Assembly (NCBI RefSeq): GCF_001636425.1
Contig: NZ_KV440953.1
Location: 186,001 to 250,000, forward strand
DNA from: Heyndrickxia acidicola
GTDB lineage: Bacteria; Bacillota; Bacilli; Bacillales; Bacillaceae_C
Length of the DNA: 64,000 nucleotides
Reading direction: 5' to 3'
Shown: positions 17,232 to 27,635 of the stretch, one piece after another
Position numbering within the stretch: position 1 is the stretch's first letter
How the letters are laid out: every line of letters starts with the position of its first letter
Translations under genes and position numbers: made by a program
The notes under the pieces: generated by a model
What the model saw: only the letters and a program-made list of their open reading frames with translations
What the model was told of the DNA's origin: nothing
Databases searched by the model: none

Positions 17232-18536
17232 GTGAAGATCCATATTGTTCAAAAAGGAGATACGCTTTGGAACATATCAAAAAAATATGGAGTTAACTTT
17301 GAAGAATTGAAAAAAATGAATGCCCAATTATCAAACCCTGAAATGATTATGCCCGGCATGAAGATCAAGGTTCCTACTTCAGGGGGATCCGTAAAGAAAG
17401 AATCAATCATACCTAAAAAAGAAATGCCTAAAGCTGTTCATCCATATGCCCAGCAGCAAACACCAACCATCCCGGTTCAAAAAGAAATGCCTAAAAAGGA
17501 AATGCCTAAAAAAGAAATGCCGATTCAAAAAGAAGCACCAAAAAAGGAAATGCCAATTCAAAAAGAGCCGATTTATACGCCCAAGATGCCGCAGCCTATT
17601 GTGCCAGAAATCGATATAAATAATTATTATTTAACGAATATGACACAAATGCAAACACAGCCGCAATATATTCCGCCTGCACCGCCACCACCACCGCCGC
17701 CTAAAAAGGAAAAGCCCGAATCGATTGAAATGTATAAGATGCCAGTCCAAGAGGAGTGTTATGACATGTATCCATATCCACATGTAATGCCCGCCTACAA
17801 TGATTGTGGATGCGGCGGTGGAACACCATATCCGTATCCATATCCGCAGCAAAGCTGGCAAGCTGTACCTATGATGCCGCAGGTTCAAGGAATGATGATC
17901 GACCCAATGACACAGTCGGCAGAACACGGAACCTGGATGTATCAAATGGAGGAGTCCTCTTCTTCCTCATCCTCTATGCCAATGATGGGGCATCATATGT
18001 TGAAGCAGCCATATGCAGGACATCAAATTGAAGAATATCCACATGTACAGCCTGAATACCATGCGTATCCTCAACAAAACATTCAATATCAGCAATTTGT
18101 TGCTCCGCAAGGATTTTCAGGTATTTCGGATGGCCAAAGCTATGACCAGCACTACCAGCAGCCTCATGGATATCAGCAGGGACATCCACAGCAGGGGTAT
18201 GCACCACAGCGCTATGTACAGCAAGGCTATGTACCACAAGAATATGCACAGCATGCACCACAAGAATATGCACAGCATGCACCACAAGAATATACACAGC
18301 AAGGCTATGCACCACAAGAATATGTACAGCAAGGCTATGGACAATACAACTCACCGTCTTATCCAGTGCAGGGCTGGAATTCTGCTCCAGCCAGCTATAG
18401 TGGAGCTCCTCAATACGGCCAAGTGCCAGCCTATAATCCATATGGCCAGCAATATCGCTCAAGCTATGGCCAGCCTTTTCAAGGCGGATACAGCCCGGGA
18501 GTATATCAGAACCAACAAGAAGAAGATGAGGATTAA
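17232..18536 (+). CDS. safA: Spore coat morphogenetic protein SafA (LysM domain)
   Basis: SafA anchors the inner coat to the spore cortex and recruits coat proteins. The 434-residue product begins with one LysM domain (residues 1-48). A Lys/Met/Pro segment with repeated KKEMP units follows (about 60-115), then a Pro-rich run. A long Tyr/Gln/Pro-rich low-complexity tail contains near-identical tandem units such as YAPQEY, HAPQEYAQ and QQGY (about 315-380). The tail ends in acidic residues. The GTG start has AAGGAGGGG upstream. It lies downstream of nadA as in Bacillus subtilis. Confidence 0.9.
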   Translation: MKIHIVQKGDTLWNISKKYGVNFEELKKMNAQLSNPEMIMPGMKIKVPTSGGSVKKESIIPKKEMPKAVHPYAQQQTPTIPVQKEMPKKEMPKKEMPIQKEAPKKEMPIQKEPIYTPKMPQPIVPEIDINNYYLTNMTQMQTQPQYIPPAPPPPPPPKKEKPESIEMYKMPVQEECYDMYPYPHVMPAYNDCGCGGGTPYPYPYPQQSWQAVPMMPQVQGMMIDPMTQSAEHGTWMYQMEESSSSSSSMPMMGHHMLKQPYAGHQIEEYPHVQPEYHAYPQQNIQYQQFVAPQGFSGISDGQSYDQHYQQPHGYQQGHPQQGYAPQRYVQQGYVPQEYAQHAPQEYAQHAPQEYTQQGYAPQEYVQQGYGQYNSPSYPVQGWNSAPASYSGAPQYGQVPAYNPYGQQYRSSYGQPFQGGYSPGVYQNQQEEDED

Positions 18537-19511
18537 ATGTATAAAGGAAAACAAAGGGGAGAAGACGATGAGCAAACTCGTCTCCTCTTTTTTTTAAGAA
18601 AAACTACAAATGAAGATTTTACCCATATGTATTTTGTTAAAAAAGGGGTATGGATGGTTTTTTCACAATCTAAAACGTATATTTTGAAAGAATTTCCTTC
18701 TACTGCTTATCTCAATAACCAGCTCAGGCTTACTGAAAGGCTTCATGATCATTCCTTCACTTTTACGTATCAATTTCATCCATTTCATCATGACCATTCA
18801 TTTGAATTCGATAAAAAAGTGTATGGACTGATAGACTATATAAAGCCTTCTGCTCTGACTCAAACTTATAGCAGCAGCGCGTTTCGAAAGGAGGCACTTA
18901 TGCTCCTAAAAGCTTATCACTATACGACTGGCCATTTTTCTGAGGAATTTAAACCCTATCTCCCTGTATTCTGCCAAATGGTAAAATGGCAGCAAAGGCT
19001 CAAGGAATTTAAAATCCATCTATCTGATCTGCAAGCCTTTGTGCCTGCATGGATGTTAACTTATTATGTTTCTTGGTCGGAATGGTCACTTGAGAAAATA
19101 AAACCAGTCGGGGGACTCTTAAAAGCGCGGCCTCATTGTATTATTCATGGGGATGTTGCTCATCACAATTTTTTAAAGGGGGAGGACAAAAAACTGTATT
19201 TAATTGATTTTGATTTAATCAGTCTGGCTCCGGAAATCATTGATGACCTTCAATTCTCCAACCGCATCCTGCCTTATCTGTCCTGGTCGCTTGAACAATT
19301 GTTTGAATACCCTCCTTTGAAAAAATACAGGAATAGCGAAGATTTTCTTCATGCACTCATTTTTCCAACAGACGTATTAAGAGAATGGAACCGTTTCTTT
19401 AAAAGCCCCCCACAGGTGCAAAAAGAGCAGTGGAGCTATATCAATGATCTTACTGTCACCCAATTTCCAAAAAGAAAAGCCTTTGTGGAGAGGGTTTTGC
19501 AAACTCTCTAG
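18537..19511 (+). CDS. Phosphotransferase-fold protein, spore-coat kinase-like (YsxE/CotS/YutH group)
   Basis: The protein has the aminoglycoside-phosphotransferase catalytic pattern HGDVAHHN (204-211) followed by IDFD (223-226) in this numbering, and a lysine in YILKEF as a candidate ATP-contacting residue. Such proteins next to coat genes are usually sporulation-associated, but the substrate is unknown. The open frame starts at ATG 18537 right after the safA stop, yet a terminator-like hairpin lies at 18554-18592. The real start may therefore be ATG 18627, or ATG 18654, which has AAAAGGGG upstream. Function and start are both uncertain. Confidence 0.65.
   Translation: MYKGKQRGEDDEQTRLLFFLRKTTNEDFTHMYFVKKGVWMVFSQSKTYILKEFPSTAYLNNQLRLTERLHDHSFTFTYQFHPFHHDHSFEFDKKVYGLIDYIKPSALTQTYSSSAFRKEALMLLKAYHYTTGHFSEEFKPYLPVFCQMVKWQQRLKEFKIHLSDLQAFVPAWMLTYYVSWSEWSLEKIKPVGGLLKARPHCIIHGDVAHHNFLKGEDKKLYLIDFDLISLAPEIIDDLQFSNRILPYLSWSLEQLFEYPPLKKYRNSEDFLHALIFPTDVLREWNRFFKSPPQVQKEQWSYINDLTVTQFPKRKAFVERVLQTL
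18554..18592 (+). terminator. Probable safA terminator, inside the annotated start of the next gene
   Basis: GGGGAGAAGACGA pairs, with one mismatch, with TCGTCTCCTC and is followed by eight T residues. Confidence 0.6.
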
Positions 19512-19640
19512 CTTGCATATAGGTTTAAAGGAATACAACCCTTGCCGTTGTCTAAAATTTAACAGAATGGAGAATCGCTCCTAATCGCAACCTATAAAGA
19601 GCAGCATTTGCTTAAGGTTATAGTTTAGGGGGCAATCAAT

Positions 19641-20327
19641 TTGTGGAAAAAGGCATTAGGAACTGCTTTATTATCTGCTGGAGTCCTTCTCACAGCGGCT
19701 TGCAGCCATAATGAAAGTATTCTAAAAAACAATAATGAAAACAGCTACCAGCGTGTAGGGTTTTATGCTGGAAAAGGAATTGACCACGATGGGCCAATTA
19801 AGGAGCTACTTGACTATTCAACAGGCTCCGCAGATCATATAAATGACAATAACTTTCTTCTTCCGTCAGGACATCCTGATGCATACGGAAAATATACAAG
19901 CTTACCGGAAAGAGAGTATTCAAAAACGATGCATAATCCCTATCTTCGGGATATCAATTATCATGGACATTTAAATGATGTGAACAGTGCTGCTCGTTCC
20001 TCTTATTACAATGCGTATGAAGGCAGGCTTGCTGAAGATGTTACACGGGCTGCCGGTTCTGTTCCGAATATTCGTAGTGCGAGGACGATTGTTAATCGTA
20101 ACCACATCATTGTCGCACTTATTTTGAAGAATCAAAATCAAAGGCAAGAAACCAAGAGTGAGGCAAAAGCTGCTGCAGCTCCATATACCAAGGGAAGAAA
20201 ACTTATTTTGTTTACGGATGATGGCACCTATTATCGAATTAGGTCATTAGATAATGATCTTCGAAACGGAGGTCCGCATATCATGGCGGATAAAGACATA
20301 AAGGATATCCTGAAAAACCAAAAATGA
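19641..20327 (+). CDS. coxA: YhcN/YlaJ-family sporulation lipoprotein (CoxA-like)
   Basis: This is a 228-residue lipoprotein with a short signal (WKKALGTALLSAGVLLTAA) and a lipobox ending at Cys21. The C-terminal half resembles the YhcN/YlaJ domain found in several spore and germination lipoproteins. Its place just downstream of safA corresponds to coxA (yrbB), a cortex-associated protein in Bacillus subtilis. The symbol is by position and family, not by sequence search. The start is TTG with TAGGGGGC 8 bases ahead. A clear terminator follows. Confidence 0.7.
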   Translation: MWKKALGTALLSAGVLLTAACSHNESILKNNNENSYQRVGFYAGKGIDHDGPIKELLDYSTGSADHINDNNFLLPSGHPDAYGKYTSLPEREYSKTMHNPYLRDINYHGHLNDVNSAARSSYYNAYEGRLAEDVTRAAGSVPNIRSARTIVNRNHIIVALILKNQNQRQETKSEAKAAAAPYTKGRKLILFTDDGTYYRIRSLDNDLRNGGPHIMADKDIKDILKNQK

Positions 20328-20354
20328 TCAACTAAATCAATGATCCGCCTAAAG

Positions 20355-20385
20355 GAGAATAACCGATCTGTTATTCTCTTTTTTT
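20355..20385 (+). terminator. Terminator after the CoxA-like gene
   Basis: The 9-bp perfect stem GAGAATAAC / GTTATTCTC with a 6-base loop is followed by seven T residues. Confidence 0.93.
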
Positions 20386-20415
20386 GGGGGCTTGGTCAAC
20401 TCTCTTATAGACAAA

Positions 20416-20498
20416 GGCTGTTTTACTCATATCATACTGAGCCTAATTTTTTTGTTCATTTTTTGTGTCAAATCACAACAGAGTTTACGAAATGAGAC
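20416..20498 (-). repeat. Degenerate short copy of MITE-like repeat R1 (copy I)
   Basis: GGCTGTTTT at the left and ACAGAGTTTACGAAATGAGAC at the right resemble the two ends of R1 in reverse orientation, but the middle with GTTGTCTGTC is missing. It lies in the 347-bp gap before bofC. The rest of the gap shows no gene, and I could not place a confident sigma-G promoter there. Confidence 0.45.
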
Positions 20499-20674
20499 TT
20501 TATAATAAATTTGCTGCAATTGAATGTGTCTGCATAGAACAAACCATAATAGAGGGAAATACAAATGATATCTGACTAGAGTTTGTATTTTTAGAGGATA
20601 TTGTTTAAAAGAGTGGTCACACTATGAATAGAACAGGAGATTTTTTGTAAGAAAATTAGATAGGGGTGATCATT

Positions 20675-21202
20675 ATGAACCTAGCTATTAAAAATATTTT
20701 CATGATATTCACCATTGGAGCGTTCATGTTGGGCATCTTCCAAATCCAAACGAATGTTTCGTATGCGAAAATGGAGAAGGCCCCTAATACTTGTGTGACT
20801 TCCATTACATTGGAAAGAGTCTTTGTGGATGGAGAGGTCAGCGAGGAGACCTTATATCAAAAAGGGCTGACACCAAAGCAAATCCGCCACAAGTATAAGG
20901 GATGGCTGCTGAAAAGCAGGAGCCAGGACAAAATGGTGTTTCAGAAGAATATGAATGATATTTCTCCATTGCTGAAAGCCAATGGTTATTTGGGGATAAC
21001 CAATGATGGAACTGTTACAATATTTAATGGGAAGCCGGATCATGAAGACATTATCCATTCCTTTTTTCAAATAGATATAAAAAAGCTTGAAGGAAAAAAG
21101 CAAACGCAATTATTAAAAGGGATACCGGTAAAGTCTGTGGAGGATTTTAATAGTGCCCTGAAGGCATTGAAACCATACTCCATGCCTAAGGAAAAAAATT
21201 GA
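20675..21202 (+). CDS. bofC: BofC, forespore regulator of the sigma-K checkpoint
   Basis: BofC acts in the intermembrane space and restrains SpoIVB, the signalling protease that triggers SpoIVFB. The 175-residue product starts with a signal or anchor segment (residues 1-31, ending VSYA), followed by a secreted domain of about 140 residues. That length and its place upstream of ruvAB fit BofC. ATG 20675 is preferred over GTG 20666, because that GTG is part of the AGGGGTGA binding site. SpoIVFA and SpoIVFB of the same circuit are encoded 17 kb away in this window. Confidence 0.82.
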   Translation: MNLAIKNIFMIFTIGAFMLGIFQIQTNVSYAKMEKAPNTCVTSITLERVFVDGEVSEETLYQKGLTPKQIRHKYKGWLLKSRSQDKMVFQKNMNDISPLLKANGYLGITNDGTVTIFNGKPDHEDIIHSFFQIDIKKLEGKKQTQLLKGIPVKSVEDFNSALKALKPYSMPKEKN

Positions 21203-21226
21203 ATCGACATCTCAAACCTATTCTAC

Positions 21227-21275
21227 GAGGCATTTTTAGGGTGTATTCGTTCACTCTGAAAATGGCCTCTTTTTA
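21227..21275 (+). terminator. Terminator after bofC
   Basis: GAGGCATTTT pairs with AAAATGGCCTC (one bulged G), with an inner AGGGTG / CACTCT stem, then a T tract. Confidence 0.85.
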
Positions 21276-21369
21276 TTGAGATTAAAACATTAACTTCCTG
21301 CTTTCCTACCAAATTGAACAGGAGTTGTGTTACAATGAAGAATAGCAAATTTGAGGAGAGAAATTAGCA

Positions 21370-21972
21370 GTGTATGAATATATAAAAGGGACAATTGAGT
21401 ACGTATGTCCGGAATATATCGTTGTGGAAAACAACGGGATAGGTTATCAAGTAATGGCGCCCAACCCATTTGTGTTCAGGCAGGGGAAGGACTTTAAGGT
21501 ATATACATATCAGCATGTCCGTGAAGATATCATGGCATTATACGGATTTCAGTCGATTGAGGAAAAAACATTATTTAAAAAGCTCTTGAATGTATCCGGC
21601 ATCGGGCCAAAGGGCGCACTGGCTATTCTTGCATTTGGAGAGCCTTCCCAGGTCATTCAGGCGATTGAAAATGAAAATGAAGTGTTTCTGACAAAGTTTC
21701 CTGGAGTAGGAAAAAAAACTGCCAGACAAATGATTCTTGACCTGAAAGGAAAGCTGCAGGATGTCGTGCCTGATTATTTTCCCAACCTGTTTAATGAGGA
21801 ACAATTTACGAAATCGGATGCTGCTTCACTTGCTTTTGAAGAAGCCATGCTGGCATTGAAAGCTCTCGGATATTCGGATAAGGAATTGAAGAAGATATCG
21901 GCTGGCCTGCAAAAAGAACAGCTTTCAACAGATGAATACATTAAAGCGGCTTTAAAAAAATTGATGAGATAG
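21370..21972 (+). CDS. ruvA: Holliday junction branch migration protein RuvA
   Basis: RuvA binds Holliday junctions as a tetramer and loads the RuvB motor. The 200-residue protein has the N-terminal OB fold (1-63), two helix-hairpin-helix motifs ([10 protein letters not shown] and FPGVGKKTA) and the mobile C-terminal domain III (about 150-200) that contacts RuvB. The GTG start is preceded by GAGGAGAG. It is followed by ruvB after 25 bp. Confidence 0.96.
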   Translation: MYEYIKGTIEYVCPEYIVVENNGIGYQVMAPNPFVFRQGKDFKVYTYQHVREDIMALYGFQSIEEKTLFKKLLNVSGIGPKGALAILAFGEPSQVIQAIENENEVFLTKFPGVGKKTARQMILDLKGKLQDVVPDYFPNLFNEEQFTKSDAASLAFEEAMLALKALGYSDKELKKISAGLQKEQLSTDEYIKAALKKLMR

Positions 21973-21997
21973 TGAGTTTTGAAAAGGAGGAAGGGCT

Positions 21998-22999
21998 ATG
22001 GATGAAAGGGTATTATCCAGTGAGGCAAACGGCCAGGACCTTTCATTTGAACAAAGCTTAAGACCGCAAAACTTAAGCCAGTATATTGGGCAGGATAAAG
22101 TAAAGCATAATCTTGGCGTCTTCATCCAGGCTGCCAAGCAAAGATTTGAAACACTTGACCATGTACTTCTTTATGGTCCTCCGGGATTGGGGAAAACAAC
22201 ACTTGCAGCTGTAATAGCGAATGAAATGGGCGTTAACTTCAGGACCACTTCAGGACCTGCCATCGAACGGCCCGGTGATTTGGCAGCTATACTGACGGCG
22301 CTTGAGCCAGGCGATGTGCTGTTTATAGACGAAATACACCGGCTCCCGCGTTCCATTGAGGAAGTTCTGTATCCAGCGATGGAAGATTTTTGCCTGGATA
22401 TCGTGATTGGAAAAGGTCCGGGTGCCCGTTCTGTGCGGCTGGACCTGCCCCCATTTACCCTTGTAGGAGCTACTACGAGGGCTGGAGCTATTTCAGCTCC
22501 GCTGCGTGACCGATTTGGTGTTCTAAGCCGCCTGGAATATTATAATGAAGAGCAGCTGACCAATATTGTGGTGCGTACAAGCGAAATACTCGAAACAAGC
22601 ATTGATCATGAAGGGGCCGTTGAAATTGCCCGCAGGTCCAGAGGTACGCCGAGGATAGCCAACCGGCTGTTGAGAAGAGTAAGAGACTTTGCGCAGGTTC
22701 AGGGGGACGGGAACATCACAAAAGCTGTATCAGACCATGCCCTTGGACTTCTTCAGGTTGACCGTTTAGGATTGGATCATATTGATCATAAATTGTTAAA
22801 AGGCATTATTGAAAAATTCAGGGGAGGCCCTGTCGGAATTGAAACCATTGCAGCAAGTATAGGGGAGGAATCCGAAACGATAGAGGATGTCTATGAACCT
22901 TACCTTTTGCAAATTGGTTTTTTGCAGCGCACACCGAGAGGGAGAATTGTTACTCCTCTGGTATACGAACATTTTAATATGGAGGTACCTTCCCCTTGA
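21998..22999 (+). CDS. ruvB: Holliday junction branch migration ATPase RuvB
   Basis: RuvB is the hexameric AAA+ motor of branch migration. The 333-residue protein has Walker [10 protein letters not shown], Walker B FIDEIHR, sensor 1 in GATTRAG and the arginine finger in RDRFG. A C-terminal winged helix ends near RTPRGR. The ATG follows AAAAGGAGGAAGG. The stop overlaps the start of the next small gene by 4 bases. Confidence 0.97.
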   Translation: MDERVLSSEANGQDLSFEQSLRPQNLSQYIGQDKVKHNLGVFIQAAKQRFETLDHVLLYGPPGLGKTTLAAVIANEMGVNFRTTSGPAIERPGDLAAILTALEPGDVLFIDEIHRLPRSIEEVLYPAMEDFCLDIVIGKGPGARSVRLDLPPFTLVGATTRAGAISAPLRDRFGVLSRLEYYNEEQLTNIVVRTSEILETSIDHEGAVEIARRSRGTPRIANRLLRRVRDFAQVQGDGNITKAVSDHALGLLQVDRLGLDHIDHKLLKGIIEKFRGGPVGIETIAASIGEESETIEDVYEPYLLQIGFLQRTPRGRIVTPLVYEHFNMEVPSP

Positions 23000-23202
23000 G
23001 CGGATCTGCAAAGACTCTAATGGTGATAGGCGGGATCATATTTTTCGTAGGCTTTCTCCTGCAATTTATTAAGCTCGGCAAACTGCCGGGCGATATACTG
23101 GTGAAGAAGGGAAACATGACAGTGTATTTTCCTGTCATGACCTCCATCATTCTCAGTATAATCTTATCTGTTATTATGTATATCATCAGCCGATTTAAGT
23201 AA
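22996..23202 (+). CDS. yrzS: DUF2905 small membrane protein (YrzS)
   Basis: This is a 68-residue protein with two membrane segments (about 7-25 and 46-65) joined by a loop containing KLGKLPGDI, a signature of the DUF2905 family. No function is established. The TTG start overlaps the ruvB stop (TTGA), with GGAGGT about 10 bases upstream, so it is translated from the ruvAB mRNA. Confidence 0.82.
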   Translation: MSGSAKTLMVIGGIIFFVGFLLQFIKLGKLPGDILVKKGNMTVYFPVMTSIILSIILSVIMYIISRFK

Positions 23203-23256
23203 AGAATGATGACAACATAGAAAAAGACAACATTAAATGATTTGAAGGTGACTTCG

Positions 23257-25471
<2,215 letters not shown>

Positions 25472-25502
25472 CTCTTAATAAGTATTGAAAGGAGGGGAAA
25501 AA

Positions 25503-25796
25503 ATGCCACAAGGTATTGCTGGATTATTACCAATCATTCTGATGGTTGTTATATTCTATTTCCTATTGATTAGACCAAATCAAAAGAGACAAAAAAATGT
25601 CCAAAACATGCAAAGCAACTTGTCAAAGGGCGATAAAATCGTTACCATTGGCGGTCTTCATGGATTCATTGATTCTATTGATGACACAAAAGTTGTCTTG
25701 AAATGTGGTGATGGCAGCCGTCTTACATACGATCGTTCTGCTATTCGTGAGGTACTGGAATCTAAAGCTGCTTCCAGTCCTGTAACTGAAAAGTAA
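25503..25796 (+). CDS. yajC: Sec translocon accessory protein YajC
   Basis: YajC associates with SecDF and assists protein export and membrane insertion. The 97-residue protein has an N-terminal membrane segment (about 6-24), the RPNQKRQK basic stretch right after it, and a small cytoplasmic domain with LSKGDKIVTIGGLHG. ATG 25503 follows GAAAGGAGGGG. It is linked to tgt as in most Firmicutes, and secDF lies 4 kb downstream. Confidence 0.93.
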   Translation: MPQGIAGLLPIILMVVIFYFLLIRPNQKRQKNVQNMQSNLSKGDKIVTIGGLHGFIDSIDDTKVVLKCGDGSRLTYDRSAIREVLESKAASSPVTEK

Positions 25797-25832
25797 ACGA
25801 ACAAAGTGAAGACATCACTTTGTGTGGACAAA

Positions 25833-25864
25833 AAAGAAGCCGTTTTAAAGCGGCTTCTTTTTTT
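25833..25864 (+). terminator. Terminator after yajC
   Basis: AAAGAAGCCG pairs with CGGCTTCTTT, followed by T residues. A second hairpin, CAAAGTGA / TCACTTTG, lies just before it (25802-25822). Confidence 0.92.
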
Positions 25865-25867
25865 ATA

Positions 25868-26045
25868 TAGCATTGTTAAAAGACTCTGTTGGTTTTAGCT
25901 CATTCTTGTAAAACCTACAAAAGACAATTCCGTATGTTATCTGTCTTCGTGGCAACTTTTCGTATGCTTTTCACAAGTTTTAATACTGAATATTATTTAA
26001 AATGATATTTTTGTGTCAATAGCAACAAAGTTTACGAAAAGAGCC
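25868..26045 (-). repeat. Chimeric repeat: R2 fragment joined to truncated R1 (copy C)
   Basis: The left part (25868-25920) matches the beginning of R2 (GTTAAAAGACTCTGTTGG, TTAGCTCATTC). The right part (about 25925-26045) is R1 in reverse orientation, from CCGTATGTTATCTGTCTTCG to TTTACGAAAAGAGCC, with its GGCTGTTTTCGCAT end lost. This suggests an R1 insertion or deletion that involved an older R2. Confidence 0.7.
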
Positions 26046-26095
26046 TTTGTAAATAACAGCAAACTCTTCGGAAATCAGGCTTGTTGAAAAAATGT

Positions 26096-26464
26096 CTAAA
26101 ATTTTTCAGAGCGATTAGACAGAACATTTACTCCAAGCACACCGCCCATCATGGCAGTAATGATATAGCAGATATGGTAGACAATCTGGGAAAAGGAAAA
26201 GACGTGTCCATAGCCCAGATATTGCATAAGAAAGATAAGGAAGGTATAGCTGACGCCTGTCATACCGCCGGCCAGCCAGCCTTTTTGTCTGCCTTTCCCG
26301 CCGCAGATAAATCCACCGATAAATAAAGCTGCAAAAGATAAAATAGTAACAAAAAGGTTAATGGAATGCTCTTGCAGATCAGTAAAGCGCAAAATAAGAG
26401 AAATGATTAAGCTTGAAATGGTTATGATAATAAAAATCGAAAGAACCCCGTATAAAATGCTCAT
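26096..26464 (-). CDS. yrzE: TIGR04086-type four-helix membrane protein (YrzE-like)
   Basis: This is a very hydrophobic product of about 122 residues with four predicted membrane segments and a FICGGKGRQKGWLAGG turn, the look of the YrzE/TIGR04086 family; its function is unknown. The first in-frame ATG (26464) has only TTAGGA pressed against it. A perfect AGGAGG lies further up, 9 bases before an in-frame ATA (26485) that would give the start METRKLGMS. The start codon is therefore uncertain and may be non-standard. Confidence 0.75.
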   Translation of the reverse strand: MSILYGVLSIFIIITISSLIISLILRFTDLQEHSINLFVTILSFAALFIGGFICGGKGRQKGWLAGGMTGVSYTFLIFLMQYLGYGHVFSFSQIVYHICYIITAMMGGVLGVNVLSNRSEKF

Positions 26465-26687
26465 TCCTAATTTTCGTGTTTCTATTTTATTTCTCCTCCT
26501 TCATACAAAACTTCCTGTCATTGCCCCTTGAACTTCCCTTGGTACAAGCATATTCGCACTCTTTCAATTTTAGAATAATTTTTCTTATCATTTATTAACA
26601 TGTTCTTTCCGTTTAAGAGCACACTAGAGTGTAGGACAAAATTGCGGAGCGGTAAGAATACTGCTTTTACATAAAGGAGAGAACATA

Positions 26688-27344
26688 GTGGGAACTATAC
26701 TGTTGATTGCTGGTAGAACATTGATTTTATATGCTGTAATTCTTGTTATTTTCCGTTTAATGGGAAAAAGAGAGATAGGCGAATTAAGTGTGCTGGATCT
26801 TGTGGTCTTTATTATGATTGGTGAGTTGGCTGTATTAGCCATTGAAGAGCCGGGAACGCCACTTGTAAATTCAGTAATGCCGATGGGAATTCTTCTGCTG
26901 ATCCAAATAGGGCTGGCATTCTTGTCACTTAGTCATTCAAAGGTACGAAAAGTGCTTGATGGAAAACCATCTATTATCATTAAAAAAGGGAAAATTGACG
27001 AAAAAGCGATGAGGGAGCAGCGCTATAATTTTGATGATTTGCTGACACAATTGAGGCTAAAAGACATCAATAATATTGCAGATGTAGAGTATGCCATATT
27101 AGAAACATCCGGTCAGTTGTCCGTCATTAAAAAAGATTCTTCCAAAAAGCACCCGATTACTTATACGCAGCCTTTTATTGTAGATGGAGTGATTCAGGAA
27201 GAAAATTTGAAGACGGCACAAAAAGGAGAGCAATGGCTGAGAAAAGAATTGAAATCCAAAGGATATGAGCACATCGACAACATTTCATTTTGCAGTTATC
27301 AGGATGGAGAATTTTATATTGATAAGAGGGATGAAAAAGAGTAA
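26688..27344 (+). CDS. yrbG: DUF421 membrane protein (YrbG/YetF family)
   Basis: This is a 218-residue protein with two or three N-terminal membrane segments (about 3-80) and a soluble C-terminal domain of the DUF421/YetF fold, including RLMGKREIGELS and EYAILETSGQLSV. Several paralogues exist in Bacillus; their role is not well defined. The GTG start follows AAAGGAGAG. It is divergent from the YrzE-like gene. Confidence 0.85.
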   Translation: MGTILLIAGRTLILYAVILVIFRLMGKREIGELSVLDLVVFIMIGELAVLAIEEPGTPLVNSVMPMGILLLIQIGLAFLSLSHSKVRKVLDGKPSIIIKKGKIDEKAMREQRYNFDDLLTQLRLKDINNIADVEYAILETSGQLSVIKKDSSKKHPITYTQPFIVDGVIQEENLKTAQKGEQWLRKELKSKGYEHIDNISFCSYQDGEFYIDKRDEKE

Positions 27345-27379
27345 TCCCCCTTATTGACATAGGGCTTTAACTGGGACAT

Positions 27380-27520
27380 CGGATGCGTCATATTCATCCT
27401 GCAGGATGATTTTCGCTGCAGGTACTTGCTTTCCGGAAGCGGAATAACATCCCTCGTTATCAGCTCCAGCAGGATCACCCTCTAATGCGCTTTTATTGGA
27501 GAAGACTCGTATCTCTCTTT
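27380..27520 (-). repeat. Decayed R4 repeat (CTGCGGGA/GAGACTC type, reversed)
   Basis: TTTTCGCTGCAGGTACTTGC, CTCCAGCAGGATCACC and AGACTCGTATCTC appear in the order expected for the reverse of the element whose remnants are at about 16908-17000, 41150-41232 and 44874-44940. It occupies the 291-bp space between convergent yrbG and spoVB. No clear terminator is visible there. Confidence 0.45.
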
Positions 27521-27635
27521 TAATTAACTTAGGATTCTAGCCAACATTGGGTTTGGAAGAGACTCGGTAGTGCCCTGATCATCCTGCAGGCTGATTTTTT
27601 CGGATCCCTCAGAAACTGCAAAAAAAGTAACCTGT

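Noticed and set aside
17460-17560. Possible CRISPR-like repeats
   Set aside because: The repeats are in-frame KKEMP codons of safA with no unique spacers and no cas genes nearby.
17974-18462. Long minus-strand frame (162 codons) opposite safA
   Set aside because: It is an antisense shadow of the repeat region, with low-complexity Val/His repeats and no binding site.
18013-18597. Long second plus-strand frame (194 codons) inside safA
   Set aside because: It is a shifted reading of the safA tandem repeats, giving a His/Met/Ser repeat peptide without a start site of its own.
26081-26326. 81-codon plus-strand frame
   Set aside because: It is antisense to the YrzE-like membrane gene, whose helices and binding site are convincing.
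27345-27635. Searched for a small gene or terminator between convergent yrbG and spoVB
   Set aside because: Only decayed R4 repeat sequence was found; no frame with a binding site and no clear hairpin with T residues.
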